Position numbers and translations under genes: made by a program. A stretch of 64,000 bases of DNA, from NCBI RefSeq assembly GCF_964340395.1, contig NC_135569.1, positions 18,760,457-18,824,456 on the forward strand, given 5' to 3'. Numbering within the stretch: the stretch's first letter is position 1; each line of letters opens with the position of its first letter. The notes under the pieces are model-generated. The model was not told the DNA's origin, ran no database searches, and saw only the letters and a program-made list of their open reading frames with translations. Of the stretch, positions 13,099 to 25,821 are shown piece by piece. This DNA is from Glandiceps talaboti. Taxonomy: Eukaryota > Hemichordata > Enteropneusta > Spengelidae.

Positions 13099-13465
13099 TC
13101 ATAGTGACGCGAGGTATTGCACCTGTTGTATTGAGAGGCAGCCATTCAGAGTGCACAGTACAAATTGTTTTCTTTTCTGTGAATTTACAAGTATTTCAAA
13201 AATATCCTTGCATAACATACCCAGGGGGTTGACACTATACACTAATAATTTGTTCGTCTCGAAATGCAAATACGGAAATTGAGCAATGTTTGTGAAAGTG
13301 CTCAGAACGCAGAAGTCGGGATGCGTTTCCCCCGTTTGAATTACATACCTTAGGTATAACATGTCATAGCCCAACAAATGTAAATATACGATTTCAGCGG
13401 TACGTGCAGCATTGAACGTACATTTATTGGCGACACAATTCAGTATCACCGGTACCTCTATTGAC
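13099..13465 (-). CDS. Unrecognised minus-strand open frame
   Basis: About 120 codons stay open on the minus strand from an AATACAG|G acceptor-like site (near 13465) down to a TGA at 13099. The residue mix is ordinary, not repeat-derived, and includes LLGYDMLYLRYVIQTGE. There is no recognised domain, the acceptor lacks a strong pyrimidine tract, and a shorter frame overlaps on the + strand. It could be a terminal exon, an old element fragment or chance. Confidence 0.15.
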
Positions 13466-14620
13466 CTGTATTAACAGAATTGACAGATTGACTGACATTT
13501 TATGGTGACAATTTATACATATGTTGATTACAGAACGTGGCTTCAGACTTATTTGTTGTCGTCTAGCTTATATATAAGTTTCCATCCCATATCCATTGAC
13601 TCATCAACACGTCATCAATACAATTTTAAATTAGTAAGCTTATTTTTTTTTAAAGCTGATGCAAGTAATAATCACAGAAAGTAACATAAAATGTGTTCCA
13701 TAAATAGTTCAGACATAAACGTAACTGTGATTTTCCATATCTCTATGTTAACGTCGCAGTTTTTACAATCCGGGGTACAAGAAAACATTTTTAGTAGTAT
13801 TTCAGTATGATTTTTTCCCGTTTAAAATCAGTTATAATTTATATTCTATGTTTTCTTTTACTCCCAGAATGATTTACAAAATATACAATAAACTATCCAA
13901 ATAATGCCATCCTGGGAAGAGTGATTAGATGCAGACAATCATAACAAAAACATGGCCCTTGACTGTTACTGAACTGATAAGACTCGGTTCACTCGCTGAA
14001 CGTTATTTTTAGTAATAATAAATGTAAACATGACCGCAGAGGGTATTTAGAAGGTGAACAAAACCACAGTTTCTTACTTGTCTGTGATAGAATACACGTA
14101 AGTCGCAACTTGCAAGGGATACAAAGTATCATGCCAGGGAGAAAGCGACGGTTTGCTATTATGACACATATGAGGACTATATGAACACATATATACGGAA
14201 TATGGTTATCTAAGTATACCATAAGGATACATATATACACAGCCATGGTATGTATGGCGCCCCAATTTGTTTTTACTTTATATTCTTGTTTTTTATTCCA
14301 GTGGTTTAATTACGGTATGTGTCATCCTTTGACTGTCAGCTGCCACCTGTTGATACATAGGTCATCTCATGACACCCAGATCTACATTTAATTCATGTGT
14401 CTTTGTAACTATCAAATGGATCATCGGAGCCGTGCAAGTTATCCATGTACCAGTTGTAATTGTCAACGTGATTTCAAGAACAAGTCAGAATTCTGATGTA
14501 AATTAAAGTGTAAATTAATATCGGGGATAATTTAAACTCAAAATTGGCACCTTTAACTCCCCAGTTAGTGGTTACTATTACTTTATAATCAACATACACA
14601 GAGAGGTGACGCAAGAAATA
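13466..14620. other. Unique sequence, no gene seen
   Basis: Less AT-rich than the flanking repeats, with scattered CpG. No open frame with a recognisable motif and no internal repeats noticed. Confidence 0.4.
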
Positions 14621-14626
14621 CTCCCT

Positions 14627-15060
14627 ATGTTCACCTGCGATGGTCATTATCCCCGTGATGGTAAACGTCCGGCAAGGGGAAAGGAATGCAATTCGTGTGG
14701 AAAGTTAAATAACTAAGGTCTGTCGTTCCAAGAAAAAACAACGAGCGAAAGAAACAGTAATTTGTAAGATACATTAACGTTTTACACAGACGAATCCAGC
14801 TGAGACAGCGAAACTGAAGAGACAAATCAGTATATGTTCAGTATCAACACTCAGCAAGTATATACGTACATGAACACACCCCAACATCTGACAGCGGGTA
14901 CCACTATCAGTACTAGTGGTAAAACGTTTAACTTTATCATCGACACTGGTTATTCAGTCAACGTTCTCAAAGAACACGATTTCATGAAACTGAAAGATGA
15001 AGTAAATATTTGACACCCTAATACGTTAACCCCCATCCTCGTCGCCAGTATAAAGTCGTT
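14627..15060 (+). pseudogene. Ty3/Gypsy-like retrotransposon fossil: Gag zinc knuckle and protease
   Basis: At about 14636-14720 the frame reads a CCHC-knuckle-like segment (GHYPRD, then ECNSCGKLNN). After a stop and +1 shift it continues as KVCRSKKK, the usual basic end of such knuckles. From 14834 to 15013 a 59-codon frame contains the aspartic-protease signature in GKTFNFIIDTGYSVNVL: D-T-G is the catalytic motif, preceded by the usual hydrophobic strand. Related-looking sequence continues past the TGA at 15011. Order (nucleocapsid then protease) and spacing fit a Gypsy element. Reverse transcriptase, integrase and LTRs were not seen, so this is a truncated, mutated remnant. Confidence 0.7.
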
Positions 15061-16085
15061 TAGATGGATGTGTATGTAGTTGTGTGAGTGGGTTGATATA
15101 GACAGACACAGGAGACAATGTTTACTACTTGAATGCTTTAATACCAGGAATGACACTTTATTCATATATGTACAGATAAGGATCAGTTACACTTTGATGA
15201 TGATGAGGTGGTATGTGGATGTTAAAGTTATTAGGACCACTTGATACTGCATGGGTATGTTGAAATGATTCGCATATGCCTCACCACGAAAATATAATAT
15301 CTACCATTTTGTCCATTTGTTAATTTTCTTGTCAAAGTATCTTTGGTAATTTTGTTTACAAATAAAATCCAATTCGAGAGATACCAGGTCTTTCATACTG
15401 TAAATTGAATTTATATAATACAGTCTACCACATACCAGTCTGTGAGTCTACATATTACACTTAAGTTCGTCTTGTTCACATTAATTTATAATGGTCTTCA
15501 TTTACTTCCCTTACATATCATAAAACTATCACAGAAGTAGTACAATGGACAAGTATCTAGTCTTTGGGGTGAAGCAATTATGGAAACATACATTTTTTAG
15601 AAAAATTGTATTACGAGTGAAACACAACGGGATTGTTAGAGAAATAAGGTGAAAACTATGAATATCATTTTTCACAATCTGTATTTTACTCTTTTTTAAA
15701 TTTGTTCATTTCATTCCTTTGAACTTTCGAATCTTAGTACTAGTAGTGCATGTACATTTGCCAAAATTATATGTGCATCAGTGTGATAGCGGTATAGCGC
15801 CAATGACGGTACGAATCGGAGAGGGAACCTGTTGACCATTGGCCTTTTCATATCAATTAATGTGTAAAGTATAAGTCAATAGAAAGTTACTAGTACGATG
15901 TTGATATATACTCAGACTCAGTTTCCAAGCTGTTATGTTTTGTTTTACCAAAGTGATGAACTGAAACTCTACACATAACATGTCAACAAAATAACTAATG
16001 CTTTGCATGTATAGCACTACATACTACTACATACCGATTTGAAATCGATTGTGCTGCCTGAAACATTATTTTCATTATCAATTTT
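15061..16085. other. Unique AT-rich sequence, no gene seen
   Basis: No recognisable coding or repeat structure beyond short A/T runs. Confidence 0.4.
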
Positions 16086-16097
16086 GTTAATTTAGTT

Positions 16098-16136
16098 AGA
16101 AGGGGGTGTGGTGGGGTGGGGTGGGGTGGGTGGGGT
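16098..16136. repeat. GGGGT-rich run
   Basis: Irregular GGGGTGGGGTGGGTGGGG sequence; four or more G-runs on one strand could form a G-quadruplex. Confidence 0.6.
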
Positions 16137-16555
16137 CTGACGCCTATAACTAAAAGACGGTAAACTCACTTTACAGTATCTCACCATGTCAATACGATAG
16201 TAAGTCATAATGACATTCTCGAAACGGTGTACGCCATCAAGTGGCCAAGTGATATACCGATTTGGTTTGTCATATTTAAAATCAATATTTGCCAAAATTA
16301 TCAATTTTATGTGTCAGAGATGACATTCGCTCATAAAAGATTCACCATATTTTTCAAATATCAATAGAGGTACACAAACTGACCATCCAATATTTCATTT
16401 AAAATCACATTTTGGTTAGTACGATTCATACAATCTAATGTGACTTGTGTAAATGCAGATTAAAATTTGGTCAATAGGTTTTTCGGTATCACGTGACCCG
16501 ATATTACTTTGAGCGGCAAGAGCGCCAAACTCAAAGGGGGCGTCTTATGTTTTTT

Positions 16556-16717
<162 letters not shown>

Positions 16718-17189
16718 ATTGTTTTTGTTACCGGCACTTTTTGTTGGTAAATACTAGTATATCTCCATCAAGGGTCTATGATCTATGTAAGTGTTCTCTG
16801 TATACTTTGTAACAGTTTTCATCACTTGCGCCTAACAGATCTTAACTTGTAACAAATCACAATTTAGTTGATTAAAGTTCGATTTGTACATTTGAATTTA
16901 TAATGTGACTTCTGAATGATTAACCATAACATTGGAATCGCTTCAGCTCGATAAAGATTATATCTTGACCCAGGTAAACGATACACTCTTTAATATTTGT
17001 GTTTTACACGGGTATTTGCCACATGATATGAAAATAAGGACTTGTAGAAGGCCATTTAGAGGCATAAATTTCAAATCATACACATCGGAAGCCATAGAGT
17101 ACTTGAAAATTGTCTTCAGTACCTAAATTTTACTCCCAATACATTATTATACAACTGTATGCTTGGCTATGGACTGCGTCATAATTATT
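16718..17189. other. Unique sequence, no gene assigned
   Basis: A 64-codon open frame (16932-17126, +) has no recognised motif and no supporting splice context; I do not call it. Confidence 0.35.
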
Positions 17190-17610
17190 AAACGTATGGT
17201 AGGTAAATGCCCAGGAGGGGGTGGGGGTACCACTGGCCAGGTCTGATAGGGGTGTGCGGCCAATGCTGTCAGCACCAGACCCCATTTTAGACCCATTTTG
17301 ACCAAAATATATAATCACCGATATGAAAATGTCACCAACGAATTAGCTTTAGGAATTCCGAGGTAAATTCAAAGAAATTCCAAACTAGTCGAGAATTTAT
17401 TATGTGATTCCTTCCAGGACCCCATTTTAGACCAAACAAAATCGAAAATAATGTAACGTGGTCCCCATTTTAGACTCCTTATCTCTAAAAAAAAATACAG
17501 TACCCATGTTAGACCAAAGGGTGAAAACCCCACTCCAAAGGGTGGTACATATATGTATAATACCCAATAAACGGGAGTACCCCCGGGGGTAAGTGGCAGT
17601 GAACAATTTT
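17190..17610. repeat. Dispersed-repeat remnant with CCCATTTTAGACC motifs
   Basis: CCCATTTTAGAC or a close variant occurs near 17281, 17422, 17464 and 17502, and GGGGGTAC/GTACCCCC-type blocks lie at both ends (about 17221 and 17575). This suggests an old noncoding mobile element. No coding potential. Confidence 0.4.
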
Positions 17611-17669
17611 GCAAAGTACAAGGTAAACGACTGCTCCCGTGGTTTGAATGTTCAAAAAAGTCTCCAGGG

Positions 17670-18206
<537 letters not shown>

Positions 18207-18300
18207 GTAAGAGTGATATGACTATTGTCACGTAGGCTGTTAGAATAGATCTATACAATTATGTGAAGAGGTCCATGTGGTGCAGGACTGCTAGTATGTC

Positions 18301-18301
<1 letters not shown>

Positions 18302-18340
<39 letters not shown>

Positions 18341-18374
18341 CAGTCAGTCAGTCAGTCAGTCAGTCAGTCAGTCA

Positions 18375-18444
<70 letters not shown>

Positions 18445-18577
18445 AAGCAGGTCGGTCGGTCGGTCGGGTCGGTCGGTCGGTCGGTCAGCCAGCCAGCCAG
18501 TCAGTCAGTCAGTCAGGCAGGCAGGCAGGCAGGAAGGCAGTCAGTCAGTCAGTCAGTCAGTCAGTCAGTCAGTCAGT
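18302..18577. repeat. Compound tetranucleotide microsatellite
   Basis: Successive blocks of AAGT, CAGT, CAGC, GGTC, CAGC, CAGT, CAGG and CAGT repeats. Most adjoining blocks differ by one base of the unit, as if point-mutated units were amplified in turn. Confidence 0.95.
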
Positions 18578-18907
18578 TTATTCAACAAGAATAGGGCCAC
18601 CGCCCATCATTCTACAAAAGAAAAAGATAATTGGAGATCACATGACAAAATATAAACTCTTAAAATATATAATTGACAAAGACTGTGTAAAAGCCTTATT
18701 TACAAAAATAGCCAATTTTGATATTACATAATTTGTGGGTTTCTTGAGGAAAGCAACATTACTGCTCTCTCTTGACTAGGATACTCCGTAAAATTATTTG
18801 GTAGTGAAGATTATCGAAAAGTTGGGTAGGCTTGACAAAATAACAAGAAATAGTTTCGTCCTCTTCACTCACATAAAATATAGATTCTGGTTGAGACAGG
18901 TTTATTA

Positions 18908-21900
18908 GGGACCGGTCAGTTTCTTCGGCCTGGGAGGGGGGGATTTATAGGGGGAGTAACCCTGTTTTGAAAATTAGGGGGGGGGGGTCATTGTGTTTTG
19001 GATTGTGATGGGAGAAAAAAAACCTTTTCTACAATGGCATATAGCCTTGTCTGAAATGTGGTACATGTCAATATTTGTTCTTGTCCCTGTTTCTTACATG
19101 AATTCTTAATATTACTTATTAGTTCAAACATAACTATACATATACATATACATGTATTACCTAGTTACCACACTAGTTACAGAACATGTCATGTAAATGC
19201 TTGGCTGTTTCACAATCAATGCTTCACTTATATTGCACTTTGGGGCAAAAGTGAATTTGAACAATTCGTAATGGTAATCTTCTAAGATAGTTTATAAAAG
19301 AAGTTAATCTAAATTGTTCTACTCATCAGTATGAACTTGTCAGAAGAGATTAATACTCTTTCTATTTTGGATACTACATCTCATCAGATTCAAGTTTCTA
19401 TTATACACTAGGTATGACCACGTAAAGTTCTTTAACATACCAGTGACTTTACTATACATGCAATAATAATGCCCCTATACCAAGGTTACGGGCCCATTTT
19501 TATGTGACATGGGAAACCCATTTAAAACTTACATTTTCAATTGCTTTTCGAATCTTGGAAATATTACCCCAAAGGCTATGAATAACCTAAACATTGAACC
19601 TGAGCCCCTGAGAGGGTATAAATTGGGTTTAAGTATCATGTAACATAACCCCTGGTGTCCAAACTGACCAAGGATGACCCAAGAAAACTATATATTTATG
19701 GAATCTATATACATCATAGTTCCCAAAATATGCAAATTTCTGTCACGTGGCCTCATTAAATATTCAAAATGGCCACCAAACCAGTAAAGTTATGAAATAT
19801 TTTTCACATTTTTATAATTTGTATTGGTGAAAGTACAAAATTCTCAGTTTTTTATAGCATTTTAGCCCTCAATGTTACCAGCCTGTGGAATAATATAGAA
19901 ATATTACATAATATGTAAAGATTTATGTATAAAATTTTGATTTTCACCCTGGTAAACGTAACATGTGGTAACTCGTTATTTTTGCATGCAATTCAAGGAG
20001 TGGAAGTACCATATTGCAGGATTGTTTGAGTCCAAACTGACCAATGATGATCTGATGAAACCATATATTTTTGAACTGGTCATAAAAAAAGCATCCCAAA
20101 AATATGCAAATATTGATCATGTGACCTCATTATATATTCACAATGGCCGCCTTTACAATAAAATTATTGAATTCTCTGCCCATTTTTTCAATTTGTATGG
20201 GTAAGAGTATAATATTTTCAATTTGTTATTGCATTTTAGCCCTCAATGTTACAAGGCTGTGGAATAATATGGAAATATTACATCATATGTAAAGATTTAG
20301 GAGCAAAACTCTGATTTTTACCCCATACAACATATGGCGGACATATAGTAACTCTTGAAGGGGGATTGTGAGAGTGACAGTGCCATATTACAGGATCATT
20401 TGAGTCTAAACTGACCATATTTGACCATACATAACCAAGTATTTTTGGAATTACCAAAAGATACTGGTCCCAAAAATATGCAAATATCAGTCACATGACC
20501 TCATTAAATATTCAAAATGGCTGCCATTACAGTCAAGTTATTGAATTTTATGCACATTTTTCAATTTGTATAAGTGAGAGTAAAATATTTTCAATTTTTT
20601 ATTGTAATTTTAGCCCTCAATGTTGCAAGGCTGTGGAATAATATGAAAATATGACATCAGATGTAAAGATTTGGGCCAACAATCTTTGGTTTTTAGTCAT
20701 TATTTTTCACAAATTCTTCAATTCATATTGCTGAAACCTGAAACATTCTTCATTGCACTTTGTTGTTCAATGTTATTAGCATGCAGAATTATATGCAAAT
20801 ATTTTATAATATGTAAATATTTGGGCACCAAATCTATATTTTTAGCCATCATGTACAGGGCAAACATATGATATATCTGTGTGACATGATGCAAAAAATG
20901 TAAATGCATGTATCATATTACAATACAAGTGTGCTTGAGTCCAAACTGGCCAAGTGTCATCTGGTATAACCATATATTTGTGGAATCAAAATGTAACATG
21001 GATCCCAAAAATATGCAAATTTTTGTCTCATGACATCATTAAATATTTAAAATGGCCTCCAACACACAAATCATAGTTTTCTTGATATATTTTTTTCTGT
21101 ATTTTGAAGGTGGACATAAGACTTTCTTGACTTTTCATATCATTATATTGCTCATTATTACATGGTTGTGCCTTAGCATGCAAATATACAACAACAAACA
21201 ATATCTATAACATAAAAATGATCTTTAATATTCATCAAGTGCTGAATGTATGTGGTAAATCTGAAACATCATCCCAATGACGTTTCAATTTTCCCAATCA
21301 GCAATGTCTTTAAAGGCGCGAAATCTTGTATGACATTAGGGTATTACAAAATGGCCTGTTATCACGCATGCATGCGTTTAAAGTGTTACCGAGCCGGGTG
21401 GGAAAGGTTAATAGAAGCAAAAAACTGCAGAACTGCCAGGGGAAAAAACCCCAAGGACACCCTCACCCCCAGAGGTCACCCATGCATTCAACCAACAATC
21501 AGATGCACCAAAAACCTTTTTACTGTCATAATGGTATTAAACTTTTCTTAAATATTTTCACTCTATTCTAATTTGAGATGATATTGTCTTTTAAAGATGT
21601 GAAATGTTTGCCAAGATAGTCTAAAATTGCCTTAAACTCCAAATCTCCCCTACCAATGATACTACCATTAGATGTGCTGACCTTTACTACATGTATATGA
21701 TGATGCCATTTAACTTTTTAAGAACATATTTCAACCCAATGTAAGTTATAAAGAATAGTTTCTGATACTTCATTGTGCTGCCTTATAAAGCATGGATTGA
21801 GTTATTGCTTGAAAGGGTCTGAATAGCCTAAATATTGGCTTTAAGAGTAAAAATTCTCCAGGGCTTTTAGAGGGAGACCCCCTCGGACCCCCCACATGAG

Positions 21901-22258
21901 GTGGACATATCCCAGTCTCAAGCTCTTCCCCCTACCTTTCACTGTCAAGATGCTATCAAGCTCCTTTTGGAATACCCTGTGCAGTCAAGAATTATAATTA
22001 TGATAGTGCTAACCTGGGATCTTATAAAGTAGATGCAAGACAGTCAAGCAGTCCAAACTGAGTCACGATCAAAAAATACCTGTCATGTGAATATTATATA
22101 TGGGGGGGGTCATCATGTTTTAGAATTAAGTGATAGGGCTGGGGGGGGGGGGGGGTCAGCCAGTTTTTGGTTTTGCATATAGGAGGGTCAGTGAGTTTTT
22201 GCCGGCCCGATTTAAGAATCCACCCCCCCCCCCCAGGCTGGAGAAACTGACTGGTCCC
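18908..22258. mobile_element. 3.35-kb TIR element flanked by TTA (PIF/Harbinger-like)
   Basis: The left end GGGACCGGTCAGTTTCTTCG is matched in reverse complement by the right end (GGGACCAGTCAGTTTCTCCA on the minus strand at 22258 downward), then both continue GCCTGG and a G-run. TTA stands directly outside each end (18905-18907 and 22259-22261), a TWA-type target duplication as in PIF/Harbinger transposons. Between the ends there is no transposase frame. A second copy (30085-31060) joins sequences that here lie at about 18960-19570 and 21405-21690, so about 1.8 kb of extra repeated sequence separates them in this copy. Non-autonomous; superfamily is inference from ends and target site. Confidence 0.65.
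19680..21070. repeat. Diverged repeat units inside the TIR element
   Basis: Four blocks share ATATGCAAAT followed by a TGACCTCATTAAATATTCA-like stretch and an AATGGC segment (near 19727, 20097, 20473 and 21009; spacing about 370, 375 and 535). Each also has TTAGCCCTCAATGTTACAAG or a relative. They account for most of the sequence missing from the other copy. ATGCAAAT is again a POU octamer. Confidence 0.65.
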
Positions 22259-22542
22259 TTATCAGCAAGAACTCTGTACACTTCATTTCAATCAGTGACA
22301 AATTGTGTCCACCCCTTCTGAAACCCCAAACACTGCATGAGACATAAGTAGTAACACCTTTTTTGCTTTGTTGCTTTTCAACTCTGGTGATGTATGGGAA
22401 AAGCATTGGAAAGTATTAACTATCCGTGACATATGGAATATCATCGTCATCCCCATGTCTTTATTCAATGGGTGATTACATTGGTTTCTTATCTCTTGTG
22501 TGTCTACTAATTCACTAAATGAAATTCATTGTCTAAGTTCAT

Positions 22543-22895
22543 TAAAGTGGCCATATGGATGAGGATTGGGGATTTATTAATTTATAAAAACAATTTTATC
22601 ATGGCTTCCTACTTGAAAAATTAATATGAATCAACAATTGACCAAGAGTGTGTTTTGTAACCCAATGCATTGTAAAACACTAACAAAACACATGTGAAAA
22701 GTTTGTTATTGTATGTACTATAGAATAGACAATAACAAACATTTTACACTGTATCTTTCGCAATGTATTGAGTTACAAAGGACTTGGCATATATTGTTTC
22801 ACATTGATTTGTCAAGTAGGAAGCCATGATAAAATTGTTTTATAAATGAATAATTCAAAATAAATACACAATCTTCATCCATATGGCCAATTTTA
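22543..22895. mobile_element. Near-complete palindrome, 353 bp (MITE)
   Basis: The left half starts TAAAGTGGCCATATGGATGA. The right end, read on the other strand, starts TAAAATTGGCCATATGGATG. Complementarity continues inward through ATCATGGCTTCCTACTTGA to a centre near 22715, where TTTGTTATTGT meets ACAATAACAAA. This is the structure of a hairpin MITE. It has no coding capacity, and a clear target-site duplication could not be fixed by eye. Confidence 0.75.
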
Positions 22896-23536
22896 TACAT
22901 CACCTCTAGAAGCAAAGGATAGGATCAAATTACGAGGTAATAGGATTAAGTTGAACTCAACTTTTCCAATGATTGGCCCAATAAATAACATTAAGTGACA
23001 TATTATGATTGTCTACTGAAAGCGAGAGGGATTTTGATGATCACTCCCGGAAAAATAAAATCGAAAACAAATAACATAATACGCAAGAAATAGAGGTAAA
23101 TAAAGAAATCAAGCCGTATTCACCACATCAGATTTCAATCAGATTGCACGACTATGTGAAGTGAAAAGTTCCTTCTGAACAGCGCTCTCAGTGGCCAAAC
23201 TGTACAAACTTTTGTCTTTCTAATATAATAACCGCGTCACAGTTGTGATTACTTTGCCTCACTGGGAACAGACAGGTGTAGACCTATACCTAATATATAT
23301 GTCATGTATTGACCTGACCATTGCATTTTACATTAACCATATAATTCATTGTTCAAAAACATCTATAACACAAAAACGTATTCAGTTTCAATTACAACTC
23401 ACTTTGATAATCTTCTATCAACTGTTTCTGGAAGGATTTCTTTTTCATACTGAGGCATAATTGTCATTTAACTGTCTGGCCATTTCCTGTTGATCCATAC
23501 ATTGTGAACTCGTACTAGGTTATTTAGCTGGGCAAT
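22896..23536. other. Unique sequence, no gene seen
   Basis: Only short unremarkable open frames. Confidence 0.4.
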
Positions 23537-23588
23537 GACAGTCAGTCAGTCAGTCAGTCAGTCAGTCAGTCAGTCAGTCAGTCAGTCA
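23537..23588. repeat. (CAGT)n microsatellite
   Basis: About 12 tetranucleotide units, pure. Confidence 0.97.
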
Positions 23589-23753
23589 AAATTTGTGATG
23601 ACGGCATTGTGAAATTATACTAAATTGTCATTTCATTGCTAATAGCTAAGCTAAAATATCTTTAGTTAAATGTTATCCTTGCATTAATACAGCAGTGTAG
23701 TGTTTCATATCTAACGTTCTTTATGTAATTGTTTATGTATGTAGACTTACATT

Positions 23754-23763
23754 TAATTAATTA
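23754..23763. promoter_or_regulatory. Perfect TAATTAATTA (P2 type) site
   Basis: TAAT-TA-ATTA is palindromic and fits the two-spacer site bound cooperatively by paired-class homeodomain dimers. It lies 1.5 kb upstream of the Pax3/7 start codon. Chance occurrence in AT-rich DNA is not excluded. Confidence 0.3.
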
Positions 23764-23873
23764 AAAGTGCACTATAAATTTATGTCAATAAACTAATACA
23801 ATATAGTATTATACTATGTGCGAGTCTGTGCGCCACTCTCTCTCTCTCTCTCAGTCAGTCACACCATATATAT

Positions 23874-23883
23874 TAATTAATTA
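23874..23883. promoter_or_regulatory. Second perfect TAATTAATTA (P2 type) site
   Basis: The same ten bases 120 bp after the first site, followed by more TTAATTA cores (about 23890 and 23912). The cluster upstream of a Pax3/7 gene would suit autoregulation; this is inference. Confidence 0.3.
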
Positions 23884-23889
23884 TGTCGG

Positions 23890-25293
23890 TTAATTATCAT
23901 AAACCATGAAATTAATTATCCAATAGGGTGTAATATTAACGTTCAGCCTTTCATCTTCGTTAAATATTTGTTGAAGACGTCTGTCCGGTTCTTTGACATC
24001 GGCACTATATCATACAAAGTTTATAAAAATGGATGACTGTCGGGCAAATCTATAGTATAGCGGTGTGCGAGTTAATATCTTAACCACATGCACATGTGGT
24101 GTGGGCGATCTGAATGGAAGCCCGACAGATGAAACGGCGGTTGCTAGGCCAAGTCAGAGACGGCTATATCTAAACGCCGTCATTACCCAGCCACGTATTG
24201 TGATAGAATAGAAATATAAAGACTAGCCTGTCTTGTGTTTTTGTGAGAAAATCAGTGGAACGGTCCGGAACAAATCTAGGGATTCATCGAAGCGTACGGA
24301 AGAGACTGAAAACTAACCGTACTTGAAAGGCGACTCATTTATATTGTGTCACGCCACAGTGAGTTTAAAACTGCGGCTTCTTGTCCATACACCAATTACA
24401 AGCAATTGGGAAGGAGACAACAAATCAAATGGAAATCAGAAAATGAACGGTTTCTGAAATTTGATATCTAATGTAATTATATGAACAAGTGTGTTGCGTA
24501 CGCTAACTTTTGAAATGTGTATTGCATATAGGGAAATGACTGCTCCAACGCCCACCCGACATTACACCGAATAATCATAACCGCTCTTTGCACTGAATGT
24601 TTTTTCCCCCGATGTTGACTAAAACTATTAAAGTTTCTTTTTATTTTCTTTATAAAAATCCGACTGCATGGGTCTTTAAACTTACAATGTGTCGTGCATA
24701 TTTTACTTTAGTACACGGGTTACGTCGTGTAGTATCACGCTAATTGTTTAATTGTAATGTACTTGCTTTCCACTCTGCGGATCACTACAAAAATCACGCG
24801 ACTGATGATGTAAGCAAACGGGGCACATGTGTTTTGAAAATGATTTCGGCAAATATTGCCGTTCCTCCTCTGGTCACAGTACTATATATCCTTTTCACGG
24901 ATTCTGAAAGCGCCGTCTTGCGGTTTTCTGTATCGTCTTTCAACCTATCGTCTGATCGTCCTCTAAAAGTTTACGAGACTATACCATTTTGACAGAGGGG
25001 CGTTTCTGTCTTATGACAAATTTGATAGGTTTTTATACTATTTGCATTCCTCTTCAAACACTTTCATGCTTTGTAAGCAAGTCTAATTCCAAGAATATGA
25101 AAATACAACCCTGAATTTTTTACATGTTGAGTAAATGGAAGAAAAAAATGGTAATAATTGTGAAATAATATGTGCTGTGCCCTTTATTATATGATAATTT
25201 CATACCCACAATTAGTGTAATGATCAAGGCCAACAAAGGAAAAGAAGTTGGCAAATTGTATCGCCGCTCTCTGCACTTTTGCGGAAAACTCGT
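23890..25293 (+). promoter_or_regulatory. Pax3/7: Putative Pax3/7 upstream and promoter region
   Basis: Unique, repeat-free sequence with CpG dinucleotides, unlike the arrays around it. A TATAAA at 24215-24220 and a TATATA near 24883 are candidate core elements; neither can be tied to a start site from sequence alone. The frame of exon 1 is open back to a TAG at 25213 with no earlier ATG. Confidence 0.35.
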
Positions 25294-25357
25294 ATGGTTG
25301 CAGTGTTTAAAATGAGGCCAGCGCGACCATTTACTGCTCCGGGCTTTCCACTGGAAG
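25294..25357 (+). CDS. Pax3/7: Pax3/7 exon 1: N-terminal leader
   Basis: Reads MVAVFKMRPARPFTAPGFPL plus E and the first base of a Gly codon, then the strong donor GAAG|GTAAGA (intron from 25358). It joins exon 2 to give [13 protein letters not shown]. As I recall them, vertebrate Pax3 and Pax7 leaders also have an MRP element and GFPLE shortly before GQGRVNQL, which is why I accept this 64-base exon. The phase (one base) fits exon 2 exactly. The ATG at 25294 is the first in an open frame; the second Met (25312) is an alternative start. Intron 1 is 464 bases, the shortest in the gene. Confidence 0.8.
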
Positions 25358-25821
25358 GTAAGAACATTCATTAAAAACATTAGCTTTTAAACATTATTGA
25401 AGGAACTGTGAAAATGTTTTGAGTACAGTTGCTGAACACGCGTGATGTGACGGCGCTGCAGAGCTGTACTTGAGTTCGAGCTAACACGACCGCCTTCAGA
25501 GACCTAGTATATATAATTATTATAGCAAAAAATGCACGTGTATGGTACTTACAGAGAGCTGAGAGGTAGCACAAAATATAGACATTTTATGCTTTGCAAA
25601 AATTGTGACTTTGTTGCAAAATTGTACTTGAGTGACGCTTCCTTCATTGTATCCACTGAAGCTGTATACATTGTATACCAATTTCAAATGAAATTTCACG
25701 GTTGACAAGACTCCGCGCCCGTGAAAATGAACATCGGAGATGCACCAGATGCAGCTCAGATATAGCCGATATGTTTTATTTTCAGTATATTTTTCTATTA
25801 TGCTGTGTTGTACATTTTCAG

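Noticed and set aside
16932-17126. 64-codon + strand open frame
   Set aside because: No motif, no promoter or splice context, and length expected by chance in this amount of sequence.
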